This document shows, piece by piece, positions 9,153 to 18,459 of a stretch of DNA of 64,000 nucleotides (its first letter is position 1; each line of letters opens with the position of its first letter). The stretch comes from Natrinema pellirubrum DSM 15624. Lineage in GTDB: Archaea > Halobacteriota > Halobacteria > Halobacteriales > Natrialbaceae. The DNA lies in assembly GCF_000230735.2 (NCBI RefSeq), contig NC_019962.1:1674001-1738000 (forward strand), read 5' to 3'. The notes beneath the pieces are model-generated. The model saw only the letters and a program-made list of their open reading frames with translations. It had not been told where the DNA came from and did no database searches. The translations under genes were made by a program, and so were the position numbers.

Positions 9153-9731
9153 TCAGGACTGTCGGGCCATCCGCGCCGAGAGTTCGACGTGGTCGTATGG
9201 ATCCGTCGTCACGCTCGGGCCGTGGCCGGTGTGCATCTCTGCAAGGTCGGGGTCGATCCGCTCACGGACGCGATCGATGCTCTCGATCAGCGTCGCTCGG
9301 TCGCCCTCCTCGAGGTCGGTTCGGCCGAAACTCCCGTTCTGGAAGATCAGATCGCCGGCGAAGAGGACGCCGGCCGATTCCGAGTAGAAACAGAGGTGGT
9401 CGTTCTTGTGGCCGGGGGTATGCAATGCGACGTACTCGTGGTCGCCCAGCCGGACGGTCGCCTCGTCATCGATGGCGTGATCGACGCCGTCGATCGACGG
9501 GTCGAAACCCCACGCGTCGACGCCGAAGGCGTCTTTGACTGCCGCGAGGTTCCCGACGTGATCGCGGTGAGTGTGAGTGAGAATTACTGCCTCGAGGTCG
9601 TCGACGTGGTTACGAGCGGCCGCGACGACGTCGAAGTTCGCACCGGTATCGATGACGACGGGTCGGTCGCCGTCGACGAGGAAGACGTTGCTGGTAAACA
9701 CCTGGACACCCTGCGCGAGATTGGCAATCAT
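9153..9731 (-). CDS. MBL-fold metallo-hydrolase
   Basis: 192 residues. It carries the zinc-binding signature THTHRDHVGN (HxHxDH), a second ligand region LHTPGHKNDH, and FAGDLIF with the bridging Asp, followed by a C-terminal His (MHTGHGPSV). This is the glyoxalase II/hydroxyacyl-glutathione hydrolase-like branch of the beta-lactamase fold. The substrate is unknown; haloarchaea lack glutathione, so a different thiol ester is likely. It faces the gene at 8303-9133 and is divergent from the one at 9905. The ATG at 9731 was chosen because the open frame above it lacks similarity. Confidence 0.88.
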   Translation of the reverse strand: MIANLAQGVQVFTSNVFLVDGDRPVVIDTGANFDVVAAARNHVDDLEAVILTHTHRDHVGNLAAVKDAFGVDAWGFDPSIDGVDHAIDDEATVRLGDHEYVALHTPGHKNDHLCFYSESAGVLFAGDLIFQNGSFGRTDLEEGDRATLIESIDRVRERIDPDLAEMHTGHGPSVTTDPYDHVELSARMARQS

Positions 9732-9904
9732 AGCCAGCGGTACGCGGCCGATCGGTTTGTGGGTATCGACACGCAGCCGTGGCGTCCGTCGCGGCGGGCA
9801 CTTGGGGTGTCCACCCGACTCGCCGATGGGGATGACAACCGGCCCCATCGGTTCGGTAGCGATATTCACAAGCATTTTTAGCTCCGGCACGTAGTGGAAG
9901 ACGA

Positions 9905-11125
9905 ATGAATCGGCCGGGATCCGTCGGACTCGTCGTCCTTCTCGTTCTCTCGTCCGTCCTCGCCGTCGGCACAACGGCATCGCTGGCGGCCGGCGGGCCG
10001 GGCGACGCCGTCTCGACGACGCCGGTTGAGCCACAGACTGAGGCCGCGATCGCACCCCAGGACTCGCGGGGACTGCTCAGACAGGAGACGCGGGAGTTCG
10101 ACAATACGACGTTCGAGATCCGCGTCCACGAGAACGGCAGCGCGACCTGGACGTTCCGATACGAACAGCGGTTTACCGACGACGAGAACGCGACCAGAAC
10201 CCAGGAGAACTTCGAGGACTTCGCCGAGGAGTTCCGGGCCAACGAGACCGGCCTCTATGATCGGTTTACCAACCAGTCACGCGAACTGACCCAGGCCGGT
10301 ATGCAGGAATCCGGCCGGGAGATGGAAGCGACGAACTTCCGGCGATCGGTACGGGTCGAAGACCAGTTCACGCCGACCGGAGTCGTCGAGATGTCGTTTA
10401 CGTGGACGAACTTCGCCGACGTGCAGGACGACCGGCTCGTCGTCGGGGACGTCTTCGACGGGGTGCCGCTCTCCGCGGAGCAGGCGATCGTCATCGAGGC
10501 GGGCGGCGATCTGACCTTCCGGTCGATCGAACCCGACGACGCCCAGTACGCCGGCGGCTCGCTCACGGACGCGGAGTCGGTTCGCTGGAGCGGCAAACGG
10601 GAGTTCATCGACGGACGGCCGCGAGTCGTGTTCGATCGCCCCGATTCGGCCGCCATCGGCGACGGCAACACGGGGCTGCTCGGCGGGAACCTCGTTCCGA
10701 TCCTCGTCGGTGTCCTGCTACTCGTCGTCGGCGTCGTGGCCGCCGTCTGGTACCGACGATACGGTCCCGTCAGCGACGACGAATCGACGTCCGACGACGA
10801 ACCGGCGGCTCCCGCTGGCGGAGCGGCCGCCGGTGCCGGCTCCGCCGTCGGTTCAGCCGACGCCGCGGACGACTCCGAGTCGATCCCCAACGAGGAGTTA
10901 CTGACCGACGAGGACCGCGTCGTCAAGCTCATCCGCGAGAACGGCGGTCGGATGAAACAGGTCAACATCGTCGAGGACACCGGCTGGTCGAAGTCCAAAG
11001 TGAGCATGCTGCTCTCCGACATGGAAGAGGAAGGCACGATCAGCAAACTCCGCGTCGGCCGCGAGAACATCATCAGCCTCGAGGGGTTCGAACCCGAGGC
11101 GACCAAGTCGCCGTTCGAAGAGTAG
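9905..11125 (+). CDS. Membrane-anchored winged-helix protein
   Basis: 406 residues. Residues 1-30 are a signal peptide (VGLVVLLVLSSVLAVGTTAS). Residues 60-255 are an extracellular beta-rich acidic domain. A single membrane span lies near residues 262-283 (LVPILVGVLLLVVGVVAAVW), then a low-complexity Ala/Gly/Asp linker, then a cytoplasmic winged helix (EELLTDEDRVVKLIRENGG, then a recognition helix WSKSKVSMLLSDMEEEG). The layout suggests a one-component sensor: an outside domain linked to a DNA-binding domain. Such proteins are widespread in haloarchaea but their ligands and targets are not known to me. Single gene. Confidence 0.85.
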   Translation: MNRPGSVGLVVLLVLSSVLAVGTTASLAAGGPGDAVSTTPVEPQTEAAIAPQDSRGLLRQETREFDNTTFEIRVHENGSATWTFRYEQRFTDDENATRTQENFEDFAEEFRANETGLYDRFTNQSRELTQAGMQESGREMEATNFRRSVRVEDQFTPTGVVEMSFTWTNFADVQDDRLVVGDVFDGVPLSAEQAIVIEAGGDLTFRSIEPDDAQYAGGSLTDAESVRWSGKREFIDGRPRVVFDRPDSAAIGDGNTGLLGGNLVPILVGVLLLVVGVVAAVWYRRYGPVSDDESTSDDEPAAPAGGAAAGAGSAVGSADAADDSESIPNEELLTDEDRVVKLIRENGGRMKQVNIVEDTGWSKSKVSMLLSDMEEEGTISKLRVGRENIISLEGFEPEATKSPFEE

Positions 11126-11245
11126 CTCGATCGACAAATACCTGCGTGAGAGCGTTCAACACCCCCGGGACGAAACGGAATGCTTAAACGTCAGACGGCG
11201 CTACGATGGAATGCACTCGCGACGCGTCGGGACACGACGCAGCAC

Positions 11246-11320
11246 GCTCCGATGGTGTAGTCCGGCCAATCATATTGCCCTCTCACGGCAATGACCAGGG
11301 TTCGAATCCCTGTCGGAGCA
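11246..11320 (+). tRNA. tRNA-Glu (CTC)
   Basis: 75 nt without encoded CCA. The acceptor stem GCTCCGA pairs with TCGGAGC, with discriminator A at 11320. The anticodon stem TTGCC/GGCAA encloses the loop CTCTCAC, anticodon CTC. The T arm has CCAGGGTTCGAATCCCTG. An integrase gene follows 220 bp downstream in the same direction, so this tRNA is the likely integration site of the element to its right. Confidence 0.95.
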
Positions 11321-11418
11321 TCCTACCCCGCCGCCTTCTCGTGGTTTTCACCGTGAACTAACCACAGGTAAACGTATGTTCACGGGCAATGCGGTTCAGA
11401 TGGTGCATCGACCCCGAC

Positions 11419-11520
11419 GCCGTCTTGCGATTCCACTGTGTCGTGAGGCAATGAAGTTCAAGGGGGAAAATCGGCCGCCGTCTTGCGATTGGCGAAATCG
11501 AGAGGCAACGACCTGGGTTC
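11419..11520 (+). repeat. Two direct repeats before the integrase
   Basis: GCCGTCTTGCGATT occurs at 11419-11432 and again at 11477-11490. Each copy is followed 12-13 nt later by GAGGCAA (11445 and 11502 regions), so the unit is about 34 bp with a period of 58 bp. It lies between the tRNA-Glu and the integrase start at 11540, where arm-type recombinase binding sites are expected. This function is inferred from position. Confidence 0.5.
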
Positions 11521-11539
11521 CCGTCACGGAGGTCAGGCA

Positions 11540-12667
11540 ATGAAAGACGCGGACCAGGCAACCGACCCCCTCGAAGACATCACGCTCATCCCTGGGCCGA
11601 CAGAAGAATTACTAAATGAGCGGCAATTCCTCAACTACCGAAGTGAGCGAGAACAGTGCCTTGAATGGCTGTTAACATTCGGTATAGATCCGAAGACAGC
11701 TGATGGGTACGCAAAAACAACCGTCAGCAATCGCGCGTTCCGAATGGACCAGTTCTACCGCTGGGTTTGGGAGCAGGAAGGTGGGTACACTACGAGTCTC
11801 ACTCACGACCACGCTGACAATTACTTGCGCCACTTAGCTGGCCAACAGAAATCAAACGCGCACAAGAATTCGTGTCGGAAGGCCTTGATGATGCTCTACA
11901 AGTGGCGTCATCATCAACGGGGTGCAGACAAGTGGGAGCCAGAGATTACGTTCTCCCGCAAAAACCAATCAACGACGCCACGGGATTACTTAACGCGCGA
12001 AGAGCGGACTGCCATCCGCGACGCGTCACTGGAGTATGGAAGTGTCCCTAATCGTGATAACGTCTACGGTGACGAGCGAGACCAGTGGGTTGCGTACCTG
12101 GCACAACGATTCGAGAAGCCGAAGACAGAAGTGACGGAAGCAGATTGGGAACGCGCGAACAAATGGAAGATACCGAGCCTTGTCGCCACGAGCCTCGATG
12201 GTGGTCTACGCCCGATTGAGGTTGAACGCGCACGAACGTCGTGGGTGGACGTCGACAACGGTGTCCTTCGAATCCCGAAAGAAGAGTCCTCGAAGAATAC
12301 AGAACACTGGATTGTTAGTCTCCAGACCCAGACTGTCGAGATGCTGGATCACTGGTTGACACAACGAGCAACGATCGAAAAGTACGATGACACCGACGCG
12401 CTTTGGTTGACGAGAAGGAGCAATCCGTACCAGACCTCGTCACTCCGGAATTTGCTTCACCGGCTCTGTGAGATCGCAGAGATCTCCACAGAGAATCGGC
12501 AAATGAGTTGGTATGCCATCCGGCATTCGACAGGAACGTACATGGCGCGTGAGGAAGGACTCGCGGCTGCCCAGACTCAACTCCGTCATAAGTCGCCAGA
12601 AACGACGATGAAGTACGATCAAGCACCGGTCGAAGACCGGAAGAACGCGTTAGATCGAATGGGGTAG
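11540..12667 (+). CDS. Tyrosine recombinase (integrase)
   Basis: 375 residues from ATG 11540. An N-terminal core-binding domain (about 40-150) is followed by the catalytic domain: first Arg in GGLRPIEVER, second box WYAIRHSTGTY with its Arg, LRHKSPETT, and the nucleophile Tyr in MKYDQAP. The first His of the HxxR box is replaced by Tyr, which occurs in haloarchaeal integrases. It lies just downstream of tRNA-Glu and is the probable integrase of the 11.3-17.6 kb element. GC content and codon use are lower than in the core to its left. It converges with the homologous gene at 12690-14069, with 22 bp between the stops. Confidence 0.92.
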   Translation: MKDADQATDPLEDITLIPGPTEELLNERQFLNYRSEREQCLEWLLTFGIDPKTADGYAKTTVSNRAFRMDQFYRWVWEQEGGYTTSLTHDHADNYLRHLAGQQKSNAHKNSCRKALMMLYKWRHHQRGADKWEPEITFSRKNQSTTPRDYLTREERTAIRDASLEYGSVPNRDNVYGDERDQWVAYLAQRFEKPKTEVTEADWERANKWKIPSLVATSLDGGLRPIEVERARTSWVDVDNGVLRIPKEESSKNTEHWIVSLQTQTVEMLDHWLTQRATIEKYDDTDALWLTRRSNPYQTSSLRNLLHRLCEIAEISTENRQMSWYAIRHSTGTYMAREEGLAAAQTQLRHKSPETTMKYDQAPVEDRKNALDRMG

Positions 12668-12689
12668 TTCCCTGTGTAGTGGGGCAGCG

Positions 12690-14069
12690 TTACTCTTCTG
12701 TCCCGTCTTGAAGGATTTGCCTCGTGATATCGACACGGGCTTCAGTCGTATCCGGAATCACCGCATCGATGTGGAGGCCGCCGCCATGCGTCTTGGAGAC
12801 CGCCGTAGTTGTCTCGTTTGTCTCCTGTGCTGGTTGAGTGTTCGTAGTGGCTGTTGACGAGGTCGCGTCTGCCTCTTCTGCGAAGGGGTTGTATTCGGGA
12901 TCTGCTGCTGCCTTCTCTGCTTTTCGCTGGGTTTCGTTGAGCCGGAGTTGAAGCTTTTCGACTGGGGTCTGGTTGTACGCCTCTTGTGTCGTCTCGTATC
13001 GTTCGTGTCGCAGTTGATCGTTGGCTTCGGACAGTTCTCCCTCGGCAGTCACGTTCCGCCCCATCGTCTGGCGGAGACTGTACCAGACGATCTTCCGATC
13101 ATCTGTTTTGATCTCTGCTTCTTCGCATAGATTGCGCAGAAGGTTACAGAGACTCCCGGATTGGTAGGGGTTTCCCTCCCTGTTGAGCCAGATCTTGTTG
13201 CTCCCATCGTACTTTTCGAGGTGACGTCGCTCCTGAAACCACCCACTCAGCACATCTCCAGACCTGTCTGACAGGCCTATCTCTTCTTTTTCGCGTTCTT
13301 TGCAGGCGTACTCAGTTGGTATTTTGAGTGTGTTCGACTTCGGGTCGTACCAATGCGTTTCGGCGTTTCCGATTTCGATCGGTGCGAGTCCAGCATCGAA
13401 CCCAACGGTTACCATGGAGTTGACTTTCCCACTCCAATCAGCATGCAACCAATCGTTTCGCGTCACGTCTTCTTTCGGGATTCCAAGCCGCTGTGCAACG
13501 AGGCCATCTATTTTCTCCCGTTCGTCAACAGGCGTATCGTAGTACGATGGGAGTGCGCCATAGGACTCTGCTGCCTCAAACAAGAGTCCCAGTTCGCGGT
13601 AGGTGAATCGGTACGCGGATTCACCTTTCTCGTCACTGAAGTTGATTTTTGATTCCCACTCGTAGTCCATCGTCCCTTCGTAATACCGCCATCTGAAATA
13701 GCACTCCAGAGTGTCGGCAAATTTTCTCTTCGTCGATTCACCGTACTCTTCGCCTTTGTTCTTCCCTCGTTGTTTCGTGATCTCTGCTCGATCAATCATC
13801 AACAGGAGATTGTCGGCATGCTCGTCCTCGATTTTCGCAGGATCGTCCGGATCGAAATACGTGATTGAGAATCGATGGAGTTGATCAAGACGGTTGAGGT
13901 AGTTCTTTGCCGTCGATTCGTTAAGTCCGATTTCTCTCCTTGGATTCTTTCCCTTATCGATCATCCACGTGTGCAGGTCCCTATACGCTCGTTGGACGTC
14001 TTCTGCTGCATCACCGAGTTCTCTTCGCAACTGTTGAGTGATGTCAGCAGGTGATTTTGAACTCGCCAT
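12690..14069 (-). CDS. Tyrosine recombinase homologue lacking first catalytic Arg
   Basis: 459 residues. It aligns with the integrase at 11540-12667 through the catalytic domain: NPYQSGSLCNLLRNLCEEAE matches NPYQTSSLRNLLHRLCEIAE, and the boxes WYSLRQTMGRN, LRHERYETT and AYNQTPVE are kept. The first catalytic Arg is absent, however: GLAPIEIGN replaces GLRPIEVER. A C-terminal extension of about 80 residues is rich in Thr and Glu. It may be a non-cleaving accessory recombinase or a decaying one. ATG 14069 is preferred over an in-frame ATG at 14099 because residues MASSKS begin the helical domain. Confidence 0.85.
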   Translation of the reverse strand: MASSKSPADITQQLRRELGDAAEDVQRAYRDLHTWMIDKGKNPRREIGLNESTAKNYLNRLDQLHRFSITYFDPDDPAKIEDEHADNLLLMIDRAEITKQRGKNKGEEYGESTKRKFADTLECYFRWRYYEGTMDYEWESKINFSDEKGESAYRFTYRELGLLFEAAESYGALPSYYDTPVDEREKIDGLVAQRLGIPKEDVTRNDWLHADWSGKVNSMVTVGFDAGLAPIEIGNAETHWYDPKSNTLKIPTEYACKEREKEEIGLSDRSGDVLSGWFQERRHLEKYDGSNKIWLNREGNPYQSGSLCNLLRNLCEEAEIKTDDRKIVWYSLRQTMGRNVTAEGELSEANDQLRHERYETTQEAYNQTPVEKLQLRLNETQRKAEKAAADPEYNPFAEEADATSSTATTNTQPAQETNETTTAVSKTHGGGLHIDAVIPDTTEARVDITRQILQDGTEE

Positions 14070-14446
14070 CTGACGCGAAGCGGAATAGCATCCATCCAAT
14101 TAAAAACCCTTGTTCTAGATTCTATGGTAGTGACATATATTAATAGAATGTAAAAGTGCATATTGGCCCTACAATCGCTCACAGTACCCATTGTTCCCCT
14201 ATAGGCGAGTCGAGAAAACTGACCGGGCTTAGCGACCGTCAGAACAGATTACTGGATCGCTTCAACAACAAAATCTTCAGAATCGCAAGCAGGCGCAAAC
14301 CCTGAGCGAGGTTGACGGCGTAGTTGATGGAGAGAGGCAACTACTGCTCTTGGACGGATTTATTGCCAACTAGTTGTAATTTGAAGCATGGATGAACTTA
14401 CGGCGAACATCTCGTTCGACAGGTTCACTTATATATTTGCGTTCTG
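14070..14446. other. AT-rich intergenic stretch
   Basis: About 380 bp without a supported gene between the second recombinase and a pseudogene. It is AT-richer than the core, with TATA-like stretches (TGACATATATTAATAG near 14130) that could drive the leftward recombinase. I see no RNA gene or clear repeat. Confidence 0.4.
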
Positions 14447-14860
14447 AACATCTCCTTCCCATCAAACCCTGAAGACCCAGGATTCCGGGAAGCCCAAGAA
14501 GACCCCACCCAAGTACTAGAACGAGAAAATCCGATATTCAGCTACGTCGCCCGCCGGATGCTCACCGAGCAACCCTGGACCGACGGGAACGGCACTATCG
14601 AAGACGTTCGACGCATCTTCCGCGAGTTCTACGACGAAGCCGGTCGAGAGGAACCCGAGTACTTCCCAGCCGACGAACCAGCAGAGAAAAAGTACGATAC
14701 GGGACGCCTCAAATGGTAGCGCGACATCCAAGGTGGCCACGTCACGTTCGAATCCGAGCCCGATGCGATCACTGCCGATTTCGACCGCGAAGAATACGAA
14801 GTGTACGACTACGAGAAGCGGTTCCCGAAACGGTTCATGTCCGAGAATATGTCTGAGTGA
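14447..14860 (+). pseudogene. C-terminal remnant with in-frame stop
   Basis: One frame reads as a compact acidic protein end (NPEDPGFREAQEDPTQVLER, FSYVARRMLTEQPWTD, later GGHVTFESEPDAITADFDRE) interrupted only by TAG at 14717-14719 in the context GRLKW-stop-RDIQGG, and closed by TGA at 14858. Amino-acid content and third-base choice continue across the stop, so it is a real gene made inactive. No start is evident and the N-terminus is missing. I do not recognise the family; mobile elements of haloarchaea are its likely home. Confidence 0.6.
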
Positions 14861-14979
14861 GTCATTTTCAAGATTCATTTTAATTCTATATGGTTGACTC
14901 AGATACTAGAGATTGTCAGAAAAAGACTCGTAGGTGGTTTGTTCTAACTCCCTTTGATTGAATCAGCCGGTAAGTAGAT

Positions 14980-15698
14980 GTGCCAAACGACCGTTAGCCG
15001 ATCAAGATGCCGAGAGACAACGCGACTCAATCGCATCGAAGTACGAAGAAGACAACATTACGTGGTTCGTGAACCACCTCGGGGTCAAGCCCCGAGGCAC
15101 TCGCCTTGTTTCCTCTGTAGACGTCGAGTCAGGCGCATCTCTCGCCCGGAATCAGTATAATGATCTTCGAGATGAACTCAATGAATACGACGTAGTAGTT
15201 TCAACAGAGATCGATAGGCTCGGCCGATCATTCAGCGAACTCGCGTCTTTCGTTGAGGAACTCCGTGATCGAGGGATTGGTCTAGATTTAGTGGAACAGC
15301 CAGTTGATACGACAGGGAAAGAAGACTGGATGGGCGATCTAATGCTGAACATCCTCATCACGTTCGCAGATGCAGAGAGGAGGATGATCAAAGACCGCGT
15401 TCAGCAAGGTATCGACAAAGCCCGCCGTGACGGAAAGCGCGTCGGTCGTCCGCCGTTCGGCTACGACGTTGAGGACGGGTTCATGTACCAGGTTCCAGAC
15501 GAGTATGCCCGCGCACAGAACTTCATTAGGGAAGTGAAGAAGGGTCGGTCGAAGCGAGCGACTGCAGAATTCTTCGAAATCCCCGAGAGTGCTATCCAGT
15601 CGATCTTGAAGCGTAGTGAGCAGAACTACGAAATCGCGTTCGATAATAACGAGTGGCGGATCGAGCGAGCAAAGTTGAGGCTGGGGAGAAAGATTTAG
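14980..15698 (+). pseudogene. Serine recombinase without catalytic-Ser motif
   Basis: From 15001 the frame is a typical small resolvase/invertase: DQDAERQRDS, DRLGRSFSELASFVEELRDR, a VEQPVDTTG loop, ITFADAERRMIKDRVQQGID, then RRDGKRVGRPPFGY and a C-terminal HTH region. The family begins with a short strand and Y-x-R-V-S-T, where Ser is the nucleophile. Here GTG 14980 starts MPNDR and then hits TAG at 14995 in one frame, while DQDAERQRD continues in another frame. A deletion between these points would remove exactly YARVST and shift the frame. The only in-frame upstream start is a TTG at 14958 giving no Ser in the right place, so the enzyme is probably dead. Confidence 0.75.
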
Positions 15699-15762
15699 AA
15701 CCGCTAGAAAAGGGAAGTGATGATTTTTGACTGGACTCTGTGGGAATGATCTGGACCCCACC

Positions 15763-16194
15763 CACACTGTATTCGAAATGAAATCTGTTATAGAACGTCT
15801 AGATAATCGACCCCCACACACCGTTTTCGAAATGAAATTGGGGCGTTAAACACAGATTCAGGGCCTCATACGCGATACTGCTAATAAATATTGATTCTAC
15901 AGGTCACTTCTTTGAGTTCATTTCGATCACGGTGGCTTACTCAGCCAGTTTCACCGCATAATCCGCTCTCAGGCTGGATATGGGACAGTCTCTGTCTTCA
16001 ATTTCTATGATTTCATTTCGATTGCGGTGTGAGGGTGATTCGCCTCTGGAACATCTCCCTCTACCTAATTTCATTTCGACCACGGTGTCCTCATCTCGAT
16101 ACTGCTCCTATTGCTTCGATTCCGATAGCACCCTGAGTCATTTCGATCATGGTGCCTTCATTTCGACTACACCCCCTTCATTTCGAAAAAGGTA
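15763..16194. other. Origin-like repeat array (ORB-type) beside orc1/cdc6
   Basis: At least eight copies of TTTCATTTCGA-N3-CGGTG lie upstream of the initiator gene. Two are inverted (15763-15784 and 15816-15839) and read on the minus strand into a G-run (CGGTGTGTGGGGG). Six are on the plus strand (15917-15934, 16011-16030, 16068-16088, 16138-16154, 16157-16170, 16177-16194). An AT-rich stretch, CTAATAAATATTGATTC, sits between the two groups at 15880-15897. Inverted origin recognition boxes around an AT-rich unwinding element next to a cdc6 gene is the known haloarchaeal origin layout, and a 3' G-run is a known halophile feature of such boxes. Confidence 0.85.
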
Positions 16195-16220
16195 TTGCAG
16201 TTTAGTGTTTATCACCGATA

Positions 16221-17573
16221 ATGAATCACAACCCATCCGACATGCAGGGAGATGGGAGCGAAGATATCACAGATCAGTCTTCTGAGTCATCTATCGTCGA
16301 TAGCATCCTTGATGGCAAACGAAAAACAGTTTTCGAGAATAAACAACTCGTTGACTCGAACACGATCGTTGATCATAACCGGATCTATGGCCGTGATAAA
16401 CAACTGGCAGCTGAGGCCCGGGCGTTTCGTGACACCCTCGACGGCGAACGTCCCCCAGATCTCTTACTCTACGGGCCAAGTGGTACTGGGAAAACACTCA
16501 CGGTGAAAGCGGTCGCTGAGAAGGTAAAAGAACGCGCCACTCAGAACAAGATTGACTTCGACTTTATTGCGGTCAATTTCAAAACGATGGAGTCCCACTC
16601 GTTAGACCGCGCTGTCTGGAAACTCGGAAATCAAACCGCTAAGAAAGCCGGCGTCTCCTGGGATATCCCTCGGAAAGGTGTCTCCACCGATGCAAAATAT
16701 GTCCGCCTCTACGAGATTGTTGACCGGCATTTCGATGCTCTTGTGTTCATACTCGACGAAATTGACACTCTTACTGGTCGCGCTAGTGATGATGAGCCTG
16801 CGTATTCTCGGTTACTCTACAGCTTGAGCCGAGTTATGGCCGAGCAGCATGTCGATACCCTCGTCTCAACGGTCGTGATCACGAACCATCCCAAATTCCG
16901 CGAGAATCTCGATAGCCACACCGATAGCTCGTACAATCCGACCGGTATCCATTTCTCCGATTATGATGCTAACGAACTCATCGAAATCCTCAACCGCCGA
17001 CGCGACGCTTTCAAAGACGGGGCACTCGATGACGGCGTCATCGAACTCGTTGCTGCATACGGGGCGAAAAACGAGGGTGACGCACGTCGAGCAATCGACC
17101 TACTTCGTGATGCAGGAGAGTTGGCAAACAGGAACGGAGAGACAGTTGTTACAGAGCGGCATGTACACGCAGCCAATGACTCAGTCGTGAAAAACCGAGT
17201 GTTAGAAATTGTTGGTGGAATGTCTCTCCAGAAGAAGCTCTCGCTTTATGCTGCGGCCGTTGTCGCGGATGTGAATAATGGCGCGGCACCAAGTCCAGCA
17301 ATTTACACGTTGTATCAGGAGATCTGCCAACGCACCGACCGCGATGTCTATACACAGGAAACGGTCAACAGCCACATCAACAAAGCAGGAACGTATGGTG
17401 TACTCGAAAGCGAGCGGACGAGCGGTGGCTTCAAAAGCGGTGTTCACCTCATGTTCACGTTCACAGAACCAGTTGACGCTGTAATTGAGACACTCGAAGA
17501 AGACGATACGTTTGACGAGATCGAGCTATCCACCGCTCGCTCGATTGCGCGACAATCTATCCGTAGCACTTGA
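16221..17573 (+). CDS. cdc6: Orc1/Cdc6 replication initiator
   Basis: 450 residues. An AAA+ ATPase domain has Walker A GPSGTGKT near residue 85 and Walker B LVFILDEID near 174, then a lid with NEGDARRAIDLLRDAGE, and a C-terminal winged helix (LQKKLSLYAAAVVADVNNG, later TVNSHINKAGTYGVLE). Orc1/Cdc6 binds origin recognition boxes and loads MCM. It sits 27 bp after the repeat array, so array and gene form a replicon module. The low GC and place next to recombinases suggest a plasmid- or virus-type replicon integrated at tRNA-Glu. Confidence 0.95.
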   Translation: MNHNPSDMQGDGSEDITDQSSESSIVDSILDGKRKTVFENKQLVDSNTIVDHNRIYGRDKQLAAEARAFRDTLDGERPPDLLLYGPSGTGKTLTVKAVAEKVKERATQNKIDFDFIAVNFKTMESHSLDRAVWKLGNQTAKKAGVSWDIPRKGVSTDAKYVRLYEIVDRHFDALVFILDEIDTLTGRASDDEPAYSRLLYSLSRVMAEQHVDTLVSTVVITNHPKFRENLDSHTDSSYNPTGIHFSDYDANELIEILNRRRDAFKDGALDDGVIELVAAYGAKNEGDARRAIDLLRDAGELANRNGETVVTERHVHAANDSVVKNRVLEIVGGMSLQKKLSLYAAAVVADVNNGAAPSPAIYTLYQEICQRTDRDVYTQETVNSHINKAGTYGVLESERTSGGFKSGVHLMFTFTEPVDAVIETLEEDDTFDEIELSTARSIARQSIRST

Positions 17574-17844
17574 CATCTCTCAGAGTAAGACGTGAAAATC
17601 TTGGTGAGGTATCATAGAACGGTTGGTACGCCCAATCTCGACTCTCCAAAATCGCTCAATACAGGGCAAGCAGTTGCCGAAGCGGCTATCGATCTATCCG
17701 AATATGCCAAAAGCCACCTGCTGAATGTAGTGCGCGTCTCGGTCAAGAATCCATGGTAGCTATAGCGGGACTAGGCGGTCGCGGAAAGAACTGGCTGGAA
17801 GAACTGTACACAAAGCTTATCCCACTTTCATTTTCACAGGACAT

Positions 17845-18300
17845 ATGAGCCATTCACGGCGAACCGCGCTTAGCGTCCTCGGCACTGGGTTGCTAGGCGG
17901 ACTGGCCGGGTGCAGTTCTAGCCTATCCAAGAAGCTAAATGATAAGCCCGACGCGCCCATTGTGCTGGAGAATCAGCACGATGAGAAGCATATGGTTTCG
18001 GTTGCGATCACGTCGATCCCGAGTACCGGGCTTGGCTACACCCATTACTTTTCTGGCGTGCATTTGGTTGCGGCTGTTGACAGCGAAATGGATGGTGAAG
18101 AACTTAACACACACACGTTTAATGAGGCTGAGTTATCGTCCATCGACCATACGTCGGGGGTGCTGGCGATGGTGATGTTGGACGACGAAACTGCCGTGCG
18201 TGAGGAGATCCCGCTCGATTCGGGGTTCGCCGAACTACAGATCCTTATCACCGAAGACGGCGAAATAGATATGCGCCCCGAGTGGCGCTCCGACACGTAG
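17845..18300 (+). CDS. Tat-exported lipoprotein
   Basis: 151 residues. The N-terminus MSHSRRTALSVLGTGLLGGL with lipobox LAGC (Cys 23) is a twin-arginine lipoprotein signal, the usual haloarchaeal route. The mature part is a small beta-rich domain with no family I recognise. It stands alone downstream of the replicon module, with 270 bp of empty DNA before it. Confidence 0.75.
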   Translation: MSHSRRTALSVLGTGLLGGLAGCSSSLSKKLNDKPDAPIVLENQHDEKHMVSVAITSIPSTGLGYTHYFSGVHLVAAVDSEMDGEELNTHTFNEAELSSIDHTSGVLAMVMLDDETAVREEIPLDSGFAELQILITEDGEIDMRPEWRSDT

Positions 18301-18459
18301 CCTCTACAAAAGTTTCTATCGTTCAGTACAGGGGATTCACATACCAGCGCTGGTCGAGATTTGCCCGACTCCTTTCAGGAACAGCCTGCAAGATATAGAG
18401 AGTCGATTCATCACGCTAATGATGAAGCGTACCAGACTTTAGAACACAACCTACGAACG

